Numbered from the stretch's first letter, positions 1 through 10,247 are shown. The stretch is 64,000 nucleotides of DNA from Enterovibrio calviensis DSM 14347 (GCF_000621165.1 NZ_JHZA01000009.1:186001-250000), one strand, 5' to 3'. Translations and numbers: made by a program. The notes: generated by a model not told the origin, from the letters alone.

Positions 1-503
1 TGGTGTTGGATATCCAGCGCACTTCCCGTGGTATTTGGCGCGGCTTCGAGTGACGAAAGAAAGCCATTACCCGTGGTTCCCATCACCGCTGCTCTTCCAC
101 CCAATAAATCAATCCATTGGGCTATTAACTGGCTTACCGTCGTTTTACCGTTTGTGCCTGTGATTCCGATCGTCGTCATCGCAAGGCTGGGGGTTTGATA
201 AAAACGAGAAGCGATATCTGACAAGGTTGATTTTAGGTGGGGGAAAGCCACCACAGGCACATCCGCATGAAGCGACACACCAAACTGACCGCTGGTATCA
301 CCTTCATCCGCAATAATGGCTACCGCACCCGCGGCAATGGCATCGGGGATATAACGACGTGCGTCCAAGCTATGCCCTTGAACGGCAACAAACACATCGC
401 CACGAACTATCTGGCGATTGTCCAGTTTCAAACCGGAGATTTTGATATCTGGCGCTGATTCAAACCACGGCGCCAAGAGTTCTTTAAAGCTGGTATTCGG
501 CAT
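1..503 (-). CDS. murE: UDP-MurNAc-tripeptide synthetase MurE (N-terminal part; cut by window edge)
   Basis: Cytoplasmic Mur ligase that adds meso-diaminopimelate to UDP-MurNAc-L-Ala-D-Glu. Only about the first 167 codons are present; the rest lies beyond position 1. The translation starts MPNTSFKELL, has the LDNR motif of the uridine-binding N-terminal domain near residues 27-30 and the ATP-binding GTNGKTT loop at 116-122, as in the MurE family. The ATG overlaps the ftsI stop by one base (TGATG), so the two are translationally coupled. This is the expected position in the dcw operon, after ftsI. The reading frame is not in the long-ORF set because it is truncated, but it is open throughout. 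Confidence 0.95.
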   Translation of the reverse strand, partial: MPNTSFKELLAPWFESAPDIKISGLKLDNRQIVRGDVFVAVQGHSLDARRYIPDAIAAGAVAIIADEGDTSGQFGVSLHADVPVVAFPHLKSTLSDIASRFYQTPSLAMTTIGITGTNGKTTVSQLIAQWIDLLGGRAAVMGTTGNGFLSSLEAAPNTTGSALDIQH

Positions 504-2254
504 CAGTTTTGCCTGTCCGTTTTAGCAATCTGTAACGAGGGTTGCTGAGCGTCCGGTGCAATATTTAATATCTGCAACGCGCTCTTCATTACGTCTGAAA
601 ACACAGGGGCCGCAACCTGACCACCGTAATATTTGTCGCCTTGCGGTTCATTGATCACGACCACGATAGCGATACGAGGATTGCTGATGGGAGCGATCCC
701 CGCTGTATAACCAATATATTCATCACCATAGCCGCCTGCGACAGCCACTTTGGCGGTACCCGTTTTAGCGCCGACCCGATAACCGTCCACCGCCGCTCTT
801 CTCGCACTGCCACCTTCTTGGGTAACCGCTTCAAGCATGTCCAACACCTTGCGCGTGTTTTCACGAGAGGCAACTTGCTTGCCCGGCACAACCGCTTCGG
901 TTTTCAATATCGACAACGGGCGATTCACACCTAATCCACCAAGGACGGCATAGGCGCGTACCAATTGTGCGGGGGTAATAGATAATCCGTAACCAAACGA
1001 AAGCGTCGCACGCTCAAAATCAGACCAACGACGGCGGTTAGGGTACAAGCCGAACGACTCACCAATCAGGTTCACGCCAGTGGCATCACCAATACCAAAA
1101 CTACTGTAAAGGCCAAGCAAGGCTTCAACAGGCATAGAAAGAGAGAGTTTACTGACACCGATATTACTGGATTTTTGAAGGATTTTTCGAAGGTCAGCCT
1201 TACCGGCTTTCGACACGTCACGCACTCGCGCTCCACCAATGGACATCACGCCATTGCCGGTATCAATGATAGTGTTTTCATCAGCAACGCCATTCTCAAG
1301 CGCAGCCAACACCACCAAAGGTTTGATGGTTGAACCCGGTTCAAAAACGTCGGTGATAGCGCGGTTACGCATTTTGAAGCTTTTGAGATCAGCGCGATTA
1401 TTAGGGTTGTATGACGGCGCATTGACCATGGCCAGCACTTCGCCTGTGCGAACATCCACCATGACTAACGACCCCGATGTCGCTCGGTAGTCTGCAACGG
1501 CCTGCTTGATGGCGCGATAGGAAATGGCTTGAAGACGTTGATCGATACTCAACTGCAGCGGCTTGCCTTCTTCTTTGGCTTCCAAAGAAATGTTTTCTAC
1601 GACGCGACCGTATCTGTCTTTGCGCACAGTACGACGGCCAGGTTCACCGCTCAGCCAACCATCATAGCCACGCTCGATACCTTCTAAGCCGCGACCATCG
1701 ATACCCGTCACACCAACCAAATGGGAGCTCACTTCACCCGCGGGGTAAAATCGGCGTGATTCATCGTTCATGCCAATGCCTGGCAACTTTAGACCAGCTA
1801 CATAGTTGGCGACAGCGGGGCCAACTTGACGTTGCAGGTAAATAAAACGCTTTTTACGGTTTTTTTCGATGCGAGTGAGCATTTCCTCGCGATCTAGCCC
1901 GAGAACATCGGCTAGCGCATACCAGCGGTCTTTTTCTTTCAAACCGCCGTTTTTGAATACTGTGACAGGATCAACATAGACCGCTTCAACAGGCACACTT
2001 ACTGCCAGAGATTCATCATTTCTGTCGGTGATCATACCGCGGGATGAGTGTAGAGCTTTGACGCGAACAGAACGCAAATCGCCTTCATAACGAAGGCGAT
2101 CTGGCTCTATCACTTGAATATAGGCAGCACGAGATATCAGAGCGACCAAAGCAAAGGAAATACACACGCAAACCGTCACGAAACGCCACTTAATCAGTGT
2201 TGGCGCTGGCTTCTTGGCGCGTTGATTCGTTGGTTTGGCTTTTCCCTTAAACAC
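503..2254 (-). CDS. ftsI: Septal peptidoglycan transpeptidase FtsI (PBP3)
   Basis: Class B penicillin-binding protein that cross-links septal peptidoglycan with FtsW. 583 residues, close to the E. coli protein. A short cytoplasmic tail is followed by one membrane anchor (about 24-44), a pedestal domain (about 60-220) and a transpeptidase domain with all three active-site motifs: STIK at 308-311 (Ser308 nucleophile), SSN at 362-364 and KTGT at 497-500. No C-terminal extension of note. The gene follows ftsL with a one-base overlap and runs into murE. Transcribed with the mraZ operon; no internal promoter is obvious. Confidence 0.98.
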   Translation of the reverse strand: MFKGKAKPTNQRAKKPAPTLIKWRFVTVCVCISFALVALISRAAYIQVIEPDRLRYEGDLRSVRVKALHSSRGMITDRNDESLAVSVPVEAVYVDPVTVFKNGGLKEKDRWYALADVLGLDREEMLTRIEKNRKKRFIYLQRQVGPAVANYVAGLKLPGIGMNDESRRFYPAGEVSSHLVGVTGIDGRGLEGIERGYDGWLSGEPGRRTVRKDRYGRVVENISLEAKEEGKPLQLSIDQRLQAISYRAIKQAVADYRATSGSLVMVDVRTGEVLAMVNAPSYNPNNRADLKSFKMRNRAITDVFEPGSTIKPLVVLAALENGVADENTIIDTGNGVMSIGGARVRDVSKAGKADLRKILQKSSNIGVSKLSLSMPVEALLGLYSSFGIGDATGVNLIGESFGLYPNRRRWSDFERATLSFGYGLSITPAQLVRAYAVLGGLGVNRPLSILKTEAVVPGKQVASRENTRKVLDMLEAVTQEGGSARRAAVDGYRVGAKTGTAKVAVAGGYGDEYIGYTAGIAPISNPRIAIVVVINEPQGDKYYGGQVAAPVFSDVMKSALQILNIAPDAQQPSLQIAKTDRQN

Positions 2255-2565
2255 TATTGACTCACTATGATTTCACGTCTGCTATCAGGACGAATCATGT
2301 CCTGATCATTCCGCGCCATGGATTCGACACGGCTATGTTCCGATAACGCATGTTCTTCGAGGATCTGGTTTCGCCATTCCACCTCGAGCCTTTCTCGCTC
2401 CATCAATAATCGATCTTGATGAGCAATTTCAGTGCGTGTTTTTTGCGTAACATACACCACAGATAACGCTGAAAGCAGCACCAGTACCAGCAACACCAAT
2501 GGCACCTTACCCACAGTGGTAAGGTCATGAAATATTTGCTTAGTCAGACCCGGTGCGCGTTCCAT
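2254..2565 (-). CDS. ftsL: Cell division protein FtsL
   Basis: Small bitopic division protein that forms the FtsQLB complex and signals to FtsWI. 103 residues: a short cytoplasmic N-terminus, one membrane segment at about 20-40 and a periplasmic part rich in charged residues (about 45-90) of the leucine-zipper/coiled-coil type. The family diverges quickly, so the call depends on topology, size and its invariant place between rsmH and ftsI. The start and stop codons overlap those of both neighbours by one base, so translation is probably coupled. Confidence 0.93.
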   Translation of the reverse strand: MERAPGLTKQIFHDLTTVGKVPLVLLVLVLLSALSVVYVTQKTRTEIAHQDRLLMERERLEVEWRNQILEEHALSEHSRVESMARNDQDMIRPDSRREIIVSQ

Positions 2566-3518
2566 TAGTCACCCAATTTTTCAGCGACACGCAACACTGA
2601 ACTGCGAGAACGTGTGTTGTCTGACACTTCACCATCGCTTGGCTTCAGCGCTTTACCAACAGGCTTCATTTTTGCACTGCCCAGCGCACGGATTTGATCT
2701 TCCGTCAGCGGCAATCCATGAGGCACGGCTGGCCCTTTGCTTTGCTTACGAATGAATTGCTTCACCAGACGGTCTTCCAGCGAATGGAAGCTAATTACCG
2801 ACAAACGCCCTTCTGGCGCCAGCACGTTCAATGCACCTTGCAGCGCGGTTTCGATTTCATCCAACTCACTGTTGATGTAAATACGAATGGCTTGGAAGCT
2901 GCGCGTAGCTGGGTGTTTTTTTCTGTCTCGCGATGGCGCAACATTGGCAATCAGTTTTGCCAATTGTAATGTGCGGGTCAGTGGCTCTTTTTCTTCATCT
3001 TCACGATGTTCAACAATGGCACGAGCTATACGCTTAGCGAAACGCTCTTCACCAAAGACTTTAAGCACCCACGCAATATCATCGGCGTCAGCTTCTTGAA
3101 GCCATTGCGCTGCAGATAAACCTGAGGTTGGATCCATGCGCATGTCCAACGGGCCGTCACGCATAAAGCTGAAACCACGCTCCGCGTCATCAAGCTGAGG
3201 CGAAGACACGCCTAGGTCGAATAAGATACCGTTGATCTGGCCACTTAAACCTAGCTCTTCAACATATTGCTGAATACCAGAGAAAGGACCTTGAATGATA
3301 TTGAAACGCGGATCGTCAATGTTGCCTGCTTCAGCAATCGCCTGTGGATCGCGGTCGATACTGTAAAGACGGGCATTCTCATCAAGACGTGACAAGATCT
3401 CGCGGGTGTGACCACCACGTCCGAACGTCCCATCGATATAAATACCGTTGGGCTTGAGAGCGAGGCCCTCAATGGATTCGTGGAGAAGGACGGAAATATG
3501 TGAAAACTGCTCTGACAT
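2565..3518 (-). CDS. rsmH: 16S rRNA m4C1402 methyltransferase RsmH (MraW)
   Basis: Methylates N4 of C1402 in 16S rRNA using S-adenosylmethionine, fine-tuning the ribosomal P site. 317 residues, full length. The SAM-binding motif around [14 protein letters not shown] (about 29-42) and the family signatures [19 protein letters not shown] and ISFHSLEDR are present. RsmI, which modifies the same nucleotide at the 2'-O position, is encoded about 1.2 kb away at 4719, an arrangement that places both C1402 methylases on either side of rnpB. Second gene of the dcw operon, 12 bases after mraZ. Confidence 0.97.
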   Translation of the reverse strand: MSEQFSHISVLLHESIEGLALKPNGIYIDGTFGRGGHTREILSRLDENARLYSIDRDPQAIAEAGNIDDPRFNIIQGPFSGIQQYVEELGLSGQINGILFDLGVSSPQLDDAERGFSFMRDGPLDMRMDPTSGLSAAQWLQEADADDIAWVLKVFGEERFAKRIARAIVEHREDEEKEPLTRTLQLAKLIANVAPSRDRKKHPATRSFQAIRIYINSELDEIETALQGALNVLAPEGRLSVISFHSLEDRLVKQFIRKQSKGPAVPHGLPLTEDQIRALGSAKMKPVGKALKPSDGEVSDNTRSRSSVLRVAEKLGD

Positions 3519-3530
3519 AATCTTGGGTAC

Positions 3531-3989
3531 CTAAAGCGAGAAATTGTTGAGCCTTTCACTCAACGCTTCCGCTGATTCGGCTTGAATTTGAATATCTTGG
3601 TCGATCTGTTCTTGCCACTTGTCGCTGTTCCACAGTTCAAACTTGTTCAACTGTCCAACTAACATGGCTTTCCCATTCAACCCCGCGTAGTCACGCAGCG
3701 TTGGGGCAATCAAAATTCGACCCTGTCCGTCCATCTCGCACTCAAACGCATGCCCGAGCAACAAACGTTGCAATCGACGCTCTGCAGGATTGAGGCTAGA
3801 AAGACGGGAAAGTTTGGCTTCAATCCGCTCCCACTCAGGGAGCGGATAAAGCAGCAGGCATGGTAACTGATGATCAATGGTGCATACAAACACGCCATCG
3901 CATAGCGCATCAAGTTCTTCTCGATATCGCTTTGGCAATGCTACCCGACCTTTTCCGTCGAGAGAAATGGCGCTCACCCCTCTCAACAT
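3531..3989 (-). CDS. mraZ: Transcriptional regulator MraZ
   Basis: DNA-binding repressor of the dcw cluster. 152 residues, the same length as E. coli MraZ, made of two SpoVT/AbrB-like swapped-hairpin halves; the first half begins [19 protein letters not shown] and the second has [16 protein letters not shown], each with the DxxGR element typical of the family. It heads the operon mraZ-rsmH-ftsL-ftsI-murE. Its own predicted operator, four GTGGG-type boxes, lies directly upstream at 4007-4044, consistent with autoregulation known for MraZ. Confidence 0.96.
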   Translation of the reverse strand: MLRGVSAISLDGKGRVALPKRYREELDALCDGVFVCTIDHQLPCLLLYPLPEWERIEAKLSRLSSLNPAERRLQRLLLGHAFECEMDGQGRILIAPTLRDYAGLNGKAMLVGQLNKFELWNSDKWQEQIDQDIQIQAESAEALSERLNNFSL

Positions 3990-4006
3990 GTCATTTCATT
4001 CCCTTT

Positions 4007-4044
4007 CCCACCAGAATAACCCACTTTATTCCACAATTTCCCAC
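4007..4044 (-). promoter_or_regulatory. MraZ operator: four GTGG(G/A) boxes
   Basis: On the minus strand, just upstream of mraZ, GTGGG-type boxes read at 4044-4040 (GTGGG), 4034-4030 (GTGGA), 4024-4020 (GTGGG) and 4011-4007 (GTGGG). The first three are spaced exactly 10 bp apart and the last 13 bp. MraZ is known to bind clustered TGGGN-type direct repeats at 10-bp phase, so this is very likely its autoregulatory site. It lies just downstream of the candidate -10, where binding would block initiation or clearance. Confidence 0.85.
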
Positions 4045-4050
4045 TTAGAA

Positions 4051-4079
4051 GTGTAAGTATCAGGCAAAAAGAAAGTCAA
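4051..4079 (-). promoter_or_regulatory. Candidate promoter of the dcw cluster (Pmra)
   Basis: Minus strand TTGACT (4079-4074), 17-bp spacer, then TTACAC (4056-4051). The -35 is good and the -10 is weak. It sits immediately upstream of the MraZ boxes, the arrangement described for Pmra in E. coli. The transcription start is not determined from sequence. Confidence 0.6.
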
Positions 4080-4230
4080 GCAACCCTGTTAGGCGACATG
4101 GATCACAGTTCCGCGAACCATATTTTATTTCAACAACTTGTCGTTGATTGAAGGCATGCTGTTTTTTTAACCGCACACCATACCAGTGACAATATTCGTG
4201 TTTTAGCAGACGCTAAATCAGCTTTTCCAA

Positions 4231-4269
4231 TCTTTAAAACTAAAGAAGGCGAGCTAATGCTCGCCTTCT
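4231..4269 (-). terminator. Intrinsic terminator of rnpB
   Basis: An 11-bp perfect stem, AGAAGGCGAGC (4244-4254) pairing with 4259-4269 across a 4-base loop, followed on the minus strand by a T-rich tail (TTTAGTTTT). It starts just past the 3' end of RNase P RNA. Confidence 0.8.
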
Positions 4270-4276
4270 GGGTATT

Positions 4277-4666
<390 letters not shown>

Positions 4667-4671
4667 GGCGG

Positions 4672-4677
4672 ATTATA
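4672..4677 (-). promoter_or_regulatory. -10 box of the rnpB promoter
   Basis: A perfect TATAAT on the minus strand about 6 bases before the inferred 5' end of RNase P RNA, followed by a GC-rich discriminator (CCGCCG) as seen in stringently controlled stable-RNA promoters. No convincing -35 hexamer is visible. Confidence 0.7.
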
Positions 4678-4718
4678 TAGAACTCACCACCACTAATCTA
4701 GCGTTTCGTCACGACTTA

Positions 4719-5579
4719 TTACTCTAGATTATCCAATCCCCACTTATACAGGGCATTTTTCTTCACGTTATAAAGCTCAGCAGCAATCGCGGCGGCTTTT
4801 TTCAAAGGCAATTCTTTGGCGATCAAGGTAACCGCATTGGTAGCTTCAATCGGCAAATCGTCTTTCTCTGCGCGATGGCCAGCAATCAACAATACCATTT
4901 CGCCACGAATGCGGTTGCTGTCCTCACTGAGCCATTCAACCAATTCACCTAACGGCGCACCATGAATGGTTTCGTAGGTTTTCGTCAGTTCACGAGCCAG
5001 CACCACTTGGCGCTCTGTACCTAGCACCGCCAACATGTCTTCCAACGTGTCAGTAATGCGGTGTGGCGACTCATAGAAAATCATGGTTCGAGGATCTTGG
5101 GCGATCTCAGTAAATTTATCGCGTCGACCTTTACTCTTTGGCGGCAAGAAGCCTTCAAAACTGAAGCGGTCAGATGGCAAACCTGACGCACTTAGCGCGG
5201 TAATCACCGCACATGGTCCGGGCAAAGGCACAACTTTAACACCTGCCTGACGACAACGAGTCACTAAGTGGTAACCTGGATCTGAGATCAACGGCGTGCC
5301 AGCATCCGACACCAACGCAATTGACTGACCATTGACCAGTTTTTCTATCAAGAAATCCGCTTTTTGTTGTTCATTATGGTCATGAAGCGCAAAAGTTCGG
5401 GTCGTGATACTAAAATGGGACAAAAGTCTGCCAGTGTGGCGGGTATCCTCGGCAGCAATGATGTCAACCTGCTGCAATATTTCCAGTGCACGCTGGGTGA
5501 TGTCTCCCAGGTTTCCGATCGGTGTCGGCACGATATATAAAGTTGAGACGTCAACCACGGTTGAAGTTTCATCAGTCAT
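4719..5579 (-). CDS. rsmI: 16S rRNA 2'-O-methyltransferase RsmI (C1402)
   Basis: Adds the 2'-O-methyl group to C1402 of 16S rRNA. A tetrapyrrole-methylase-fold protein: [18 protein letters not shown] near the N-terminus, [28 protein letters not shown] and [22 protein letters not shown] are all family motifs, and the C-terminus ends [21 protein letters not shown] as in E. coli. I prefer the ATG at 5579 (286 residues), because the GTG at 5588 sits only 2-3 bases from the AAGGG Shine-Dalgarno. Divergent from lpoA with a gap of about 50 bases, so the promoters must overlap or lie back to back. Confidence 0.96.
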   Translation of the reverse strand: MTDETSTVVDVSTLYIVPTPIGNLGDITQRALEILQQVDIIAAEDTRHTGRLLSHFSITTRTFALHDHNEQQKADFLIEKLVNGQSIALVSDAGTPLISDPGYHLVTRCRQAGVKVVPLPGPCAVITALSASGLPSDRFSFEGFLPPKSKGRRDKFTEIAQDPRTMIFYESPHRITDTLEDMLAVLGTERQVVLARELTKTYETIHGAPLGELVEWLSEDSNRIRGEMVLLIAGHRAEKDDLPIEATNAVTLIAKELPLKKAAAIAAELYNVKKNALYKWGLDNLE

Positions 5580-5634
5580 TTGTTTCACAACCCTTCGGCG
5601 ATTAATATAGAGGGCAACAAGTTACGGACAGAAG

Positions 5635-7476
5635 ATGTTCATGCGTAAAATAACCCATAAGTGCAAAAGTGTATCACGAGTTATCTCTCCAATCGCCCTA
5701 GCATTGGCGCTTTCGGCGTGTGTAACAACGCCACCAGTAGAGCAAGGACCTCAATATGACATTACGGCGCCTGCGCGTGAGTCATCAACGTTCTACTTGC
5801 TAAAGGCTGAAACGACGACAGGTGAAGAAAAAGCAGATTGGTATTTGCTTGCTTTGAAAGCCCTTATTGCGGAGCAGCAATTTTCGCAAGCCAATGTTTT
5901 AGTGAGCCGTATTGCAAAAATGCCACTAACAAATTTGCAGCTTTCTGAGTGGCAACTTGGGCGAGCACAGCTTTTGGCACAAAATGGCAATGCTCAAGCA
6001 GCGGTAGATAGCCTCAATTTTTTGCCGACATGGCAACTGCCCTCAGTTCAACTTGAGCGTTACTACACCTTAAAAGGCGAACTCTATCAGCAAGTGGGAA
6101 ATAAAGCGGGTGCAGCCCTGTCCTATGCTGAAGCATCGCCTTATCTCACTGACAGCTATGATAAGCAGCAAAACTGGAACCGAGTGTGGGATCTGTTGGT
6201 ACAAATGCCGCAGTCTGATCTCAATGCCCTCACCGCCAGTGGCAACCAAACCTTGGTGGGATGGATTGAACTCGTCAATACAGTTCGTCGCTACGCTGGC
6301 CGACCTGCCCAGCAACAAGAAGCGCTGAACGAATGGCTAGCTGCGAATCCATCGCACCCCGCCAATCAGTATTTACCTGAGAATTTAGCGACATTGCAGT
6401 CGATGGAGATCACTCGCCCAGATCGTATCGGTGTGATGCTGCCGCTTAGCGATAAGTTTGCCACACAAGGTGAAGCGATCCGCAATGGCTTATTACAAGC
6501 ATTGCTGGACGATAACTCGGGCAATACCGTGCCTTCAGTGATGTTTTATGACACCAATGCCATACCAATGATGGATATCGTCAATCAAATGCGCACAGAT
6601 GGTATTCAGTTTGTCATTGGTCCATTGCAAAAAGACAACGTCGATGACTTTCTCACGAAAAGCGCAAATAGCATTCCTACGTTGGCATTGAATATCCCGA
6701 TCAATGAAGATGGCGAAGCCAATACCTGCTTTTTTACGCTGTCACCAGAGCAAGAAGCCGAGCAAGCTGCACTGCATATTGCCCAGAACAAGCACCAATT
6801 TCCTTTGGTTATCGCCCCCGATAACCGCTTTGGTCGCCGAGTCAGTGATGCTTTCTCTAAGCAATGGGAAGCTGAAACAGGCGAGCCCGCTGAAGTCGAG
6901 TATTTTAAAAATCGCTCAGCCATGCAAAAAACCGTTAAACGTGTGTTTGGTTTAACGGAAAGCCAAGGCCGTATTCAGCAGATGAACCAATTGCTTGGCT
7001 TGGACATGGAATCAGAGCAACGCAGTCGTCGTGATGTCGACTCCGTATACTTGGTAGCGAATGCTGGCGAACTCACACTGCTTAAACCCTTCATTGAAGT
7101 CGCAATCAACCCTGATGTTAAACCGCCAAAACTCTACGCGAGTTCACGCAGCAACAACCGCGTGAATGGTGTCGGTGAAATTGGCGAACTTCGCGGGATT
7201 GAATTTAGCGATGTTCCTTTGCTTGTTGAGCCCAACGATCCTACCGCAGCGCGCTTCAACCAACTCTGGCCGGAACTCGATAACGGGATGACGCGCCTAT
7301 ACGCATTGGGAATGGATGCTTACGCGCTTATCGAGGCGCTACCTCAGATGCAAGCCTTACCAGAATATCGCTACGAAGGTCATTCCGGAGAACTGTCTCT
7401 CGGTGACTATTGCACAGTGAATCGCTCTGTGTCTTGGGCTGTCTTTGGAGACCAAGGGATTGTTTCAGTTAAATAA
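5635..7476 (+). CDS. lpoA: Outer membrane lipoprotein LpoA, activator of PBP1A
   Basis: Outer membrane lipoprotein that reaches through the peptidoglycan to stimulate the transpeptidase of PBP1A. 613 residues. Signal peptide ends in the lipobox LSAC (acylated Cys29). Residues about 35-250 are a helical TPR-like region; about 258-570 form a periplasmic-binding-protein-like domain (RPDRIGVMLPLSDKFATQGEAIRNG). A second in-frame ATG at 5641 could be the true start and would change nothing functional. First gene of lpoA-yraN-diaA-dolP, divergent from rsmI. Confidence 0.95.
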   Translation: MFMRKITHKCKSVSRVISPIALALALSACVTTPPVEQGPQYDITAPARESSTFYLLKAETTTGEEKADWYLLALKALIAEQQFSQANVLVSRIAKMPLTNLQLSEWQLGRAQLLAQNGNAQAAVDSLNFLPTWQLPSVQLERYYTLKGELYQQVGNKAGAALSYAEASPYLTDSYDKQQNWNRVWDLLVQMPQSDLNALTASGNQTLVGWIELVNTVRRYAGRPAQQQEALNEWLAANPSHPANQYLPENLATLQSMEITRPDRIGVMLPLSDKFATQGEAIRNGLLQALLDDNSGNTVPSVMFYDTNAIPMMDIVNQMRTDGIQFVIGPLQKDNVDDFLTKSANSIPTLALNIPINEDGEANTCFFTLSPEQEAEQAALHIAQNKHQFPLVIAPDNRFGRRVSDAFSKQWEAETGEPAEVEYFKNRSAMQKTVKRVFGLTESQGRIQQMNQLLGLDMESEQRSRRDVDSVYLVANAGELTLLKPFIEVAINPDVKPPKLYASSRSNNRVNGVGEIGELRGIEFSDVPLLVEPNDPTAARFNQLWPELDNGMTRLYALGMDAYALIEALPQMQALPEYRYEGHSGELSLGDYCTVNRSVSWAVFGDQGIVSVK

Positions 7477-7822
7477 GAAACAAACTGGCGATCTCTATGA
7501 ACAACAAGCCTGCCGTTTTCTGGAACGGCAAGGCTTAGTCACTCTGGATAAAAATGCCCGCTTTAAAGTGGGCGAATTAGATCTTGTGATGCGCCACGAC
7601 ACCTGCATCGTATTTGTAGAAGTTAAATTTCGCAAACAATCAGCTTTCGGTGGTGCAGCAGTCACTATTTCTCATCAAAAACAGCAGCGTTTGCTGAAAT
7701 CCGCTTATCTCTGGCTTGCCAAACAAGGCCTTTCCGCGACACACGCTGAATTTCGCTTTGATGCTGTGGCTTTTGAAGGTGATGTAAACTCTGTAAACTG
7801 GATGAAGAATATATATTTTTAA
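7460..7822 (+). CDS. yraN: YraN family protein (UPF0102, endonuclease-like fold)
   Basis: Small protein of the restriction-endonuclease-like fold; function in the cell is not established. It keeps the UPF0102 signatures GDLYEQQACRFLERQG, then GELDLVMR and FVEVKFRK, which form the PD-(D/E)xK-like core (E..D...ExK). The frame is open from a TTG at 7445, but a GGAG at 7447-7450 places the likely TTG start at 7460 (spacing 9), giving 120 residues and an N-terminus LFQLNKKQTGDLYE that fits the family. Either start overlaps the 3' end of lpoA, so it is probably translated by coupling. Confidence 0.88.
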   Translation: MFQLNKKQTGDLYEQQACRFLERQGLVTLDKNARFKVGELDLVMRHDTCIVFVEVKFRKQSAFGGAAVTISHQKQQRLLKSAYLWLAKQGLSATHAEFRFDAVAFEGDVNSVNWMKNIYF

Positions 7823-7828
7823 GGGTAA

Positions 7829-8422
<594 letters not shown>

Positions 8423-8425
8423 ACG

Positions 8426-8983
8426 ATGAAAAAGGCACTTTTACTTGCCGCACTCTTTGGCTTAAGTGCCTGTTCGGCTATTTATGAGCAGGACACTCGA
8501 AACGCAAAAACAGAATGGGCAGACACTCAGCTATCAATGGAAGTCGCAGGGATTGCCAATAAAGCCCCCTACCAAGGCGATACGCGCATCAATGCAGTGG
8601 CTTACGATGGAAACCTACTGCTGATTGGCCAAGCGAAGACCAGCGACCTCAAGCAGTCTCTTGTCGCAAAAATACGCGAGCTTAAAGGCATAGAAACGGT
8701 CTACGACCAAATACGCATTAAAGAACCGCTGTCATTAGGCGAAGTGAGTAAAGATGCTTGGCTTACCACCAAGGTTAAATCCGCAATCATTGGCAGTAAG
8801 AAACTGAGAAACGTTAATATCAAAGTGTTGTCTGAAGATGGTGAAGTGTTCTTGCTTGGGTATGTCACACGTGAGCAAGCCAACGAGGCAACCGAGATAA
8901 CGCGCAACCTAAGCGGCGTAAAGCAGGTTATTAAAGGCTTTCAATATTATGAGCAACCTTCAGCCCCCGCGGAAACTGAATAA
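8426..8983 (+). CDS. dolP: Outer membrane lipoprotein DolP (YraP), dual BON domain
   Basis: Outer membrane lipoprotein that maintains envelope integrity and supports BAM function and septal amidase regulation in enterics. 185 residues: signal peptide with lipobox LSAC (Cys16), then two BON domains at about 45-112 and 118-180, each with the conserved glycine pattern (NLLLIGQA, EVFLLGYV). It starts three bases after diaA behind a strong GGAGGG. It ends the operon; a bidirectional hairpin follows. In E. coli this gene is sigma-E controlled; no such promoter is evident here. Confidence 0.93.
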   Translation: MKKALLLAALFGLSACSAIYEQDTRNAKTEWADTQLSMEVAGIANKAPYQGDTRINAVAYDGNLLLIGQAKTSDLKQSLVAKIRELKGIETVYDQIRIKEPLSLGEVSKDAWLTTKVKSAIIGSKKLRNVNIKVLSEDGEVFLLGYVTREQANEATEITRNLSGVKQVIKGFQYYEQPSAPAETE

Positions 8984-9002
8984 CTCAGTTTGAAAGGATA
9001 AG

Positions 9003-9030
9003 AAAAAAGCAGCCATTGGCTGCTTTTTTT
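9003..9030. terminator. Bidirectional terminator between dolP and sspB
   Basis: AGCAGCC (9008-9014), 3-base loop, GGCTGCT (9018-9024), flanked by six A on the left and a run of T on the right, so it can work in both directions. Its T-tract touches the sspB stop codon at 9029-9031. The two genes converge here. Confidence 0.85.
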
Positions 9031-9526
9031 ATTTAACGACCGTCAGTGTTGGACGACCTTTGAATCTATTGTCTGGCTCTGAATCTGGTTCAACATCAGT
9101 GGATTCCTCCACCTCGACTTTCCCAGAAATATCAGCGATATTCTCGCCTTCATATTCAGTTTCAGGTTCCAGTTCAATTCGCTCAAGTTCTGCTTCATAA
9201 ACAGGTTCAGGATCGAACATGGTACCCGCACCATTCTCTCGTGCATAAATTGCGAGTACAGCATAAAGCGGTACCGACACGAGCATAGGTCGACCACCAA
9301 AACGCGCATTGAAACAAACTTCATCATTACCCAGATCAAGATTGCCAACCGCCCTTGGCGCAACGTTTAGAACTATTTGACCATCCTGAACATACTCAAG
9401 CGGCACATTCACGTAGGGCAACGTCGCATCAACCACTAAGTGTGGCGTCAGATCGTTTTCAATTAACCAGTCGTAAAACGCCCGTAATAAATACGGGCGA
9501 CGAGGCTTCAATGTCTCTTCAGTCAT
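9029..9526 (-). CDS. sspB: ClpXP protease specificity factor SspB
   Basis: Adaptor that delivers ssrA-tagged proteins to ClpXP. 165 residues: a folded ssrA-binding domain (about 1-115, starting RRPYLLRAFYDWLIENDLTPHLVVDA), an acidic flexible linker (about 115-155) and the C-terminal ClpX-binding tail, here RPTLTVVK, matching the E. coli RPALRVVK. The ATG overlaps the sspA stop by one base, as in the standard sspAB operon. Linker length differs among species but both functional ends are intact. Confidence 0.96.
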   Translation of the reverse strand: MTEETLKPRRPYLLRAFYDWLIENDLTPHLVVDATLPYVNVPLEYVQDGQIVLNVAPRAVGNLDLGNDEVCFNARFGGRPMLVSVPLYAVLAIYARENGAGTMFDPEPVYEAELERIELEPETEYEGENIADISGKVEVEESTDVEPDSEPDNRFKGRPTLTVVK

Positions 9527-10161
9527 TACTGGGCCAGACGCATCTCGCGCTCAGCTTCAGTCAAGGAAGCCAAGAATGAATCACGTTCAAAAACGCGAGC
9601 CATGTAAGTCTTCACTTCTTTCGAACCCGGACCACTTAGCTCGATACCCATCACTGGCAAACGCCATAGCAAAGGTGCCAAGTAGCAATCTACCAAGCTA
9701 AACTCTTCGCTCATAAAGAATGGGTACTCTGCAAATACAGGTGCCAGAGCAAGCAACTCTTCACGCAGCTGACGGCGAGCCTTATCAGCTTCTTCAGCAT
9801 TGCCTTTCTCGACTTTCTCAGCCAAGGTGTACCAGTTACGCTCGATACGATACATCATCAGGCGACTGTTACCACGAGCAACAGGGTAAACCGGCATTAG
9901 CGGCGGGTGAGGGAAACGCTCATCCAGGTATTCCATGATGATATTGGCGTTATACAATGCCAATTCACGGTCAACTAAAGTCGGTACCGAGTTGTACGGA
10001 TTCAGATCAAGTAAATCCTCTGGTAGGTTAGTAGGATCAACAAGCTCAATCTCGTAGGTTACACCTTTCTCAGCAAGAACGATGCGAACCTGATGGCTAT
10101 ACATGTCTGATGCGTCAGAATACAACGTCATCACCGAGCGTTTATTGGCAGCAACAGCCAT
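9526..10161 (-). CDS. sspA: Stringent starvation protein SspA
   Basis: RNA polymerase-associated protein with a glutathione-S-transferase fold; in enterics it supports stationary-phase acid tolerance and, in pathogens, virulence gene expression. 211 residues: N-terminal thioredoxin-like domain (MTLYSDASDMYSHQVRIVLAEKG near 11-33), then the all-helical domain with the PHPPLMPVYP surface segment (about 83-93) that is typical of SspA. Strong GGAGGGG Shine-Dalgarno. Lies directly behind the petC terminator, so it probably has its own promoter in the short 10162-10195 interval or is reached by readthrough. Confidence 0.95.
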   Translation of the reverse strand: MAVAANKRSVMTLYSDASDMYSHQVRIVLAEKGVTYEIELVDPTNLPEDLLDLNPYNSVPTLVDRELALYNANIIMEYLDERFPHPPLMPVYPVARGNSRLMMYRIERNWYTLAEKVEKGNAEEADKARRQLREELLALAPVFAEYPFFMSEEFSLVDCYLAPLLWRLPVMGIELSGPGSKEVKTYMARVFERDSFLASLTEAEREMRLAQ

Positions 10162-10189
10162 TAACCCCTCCAGAATGTTTCATCTATAG

Positions 10190-10219
10190 AAAAAACAATG
10201 GGAGCACCTGCTCCCATTG
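10190..10219 (-). terminator. Terminator of petABC
   Basis: Minus strand stem CAATGGGAGCA (10219-10209) with its complement at 10206-10196, followed by TTTTTTC. Located 28 bases after the petC stop. Confidence 0.85.
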
Positions 10220-10247
10220 TGGATCAGCAACTCACTAGATTAACCGA

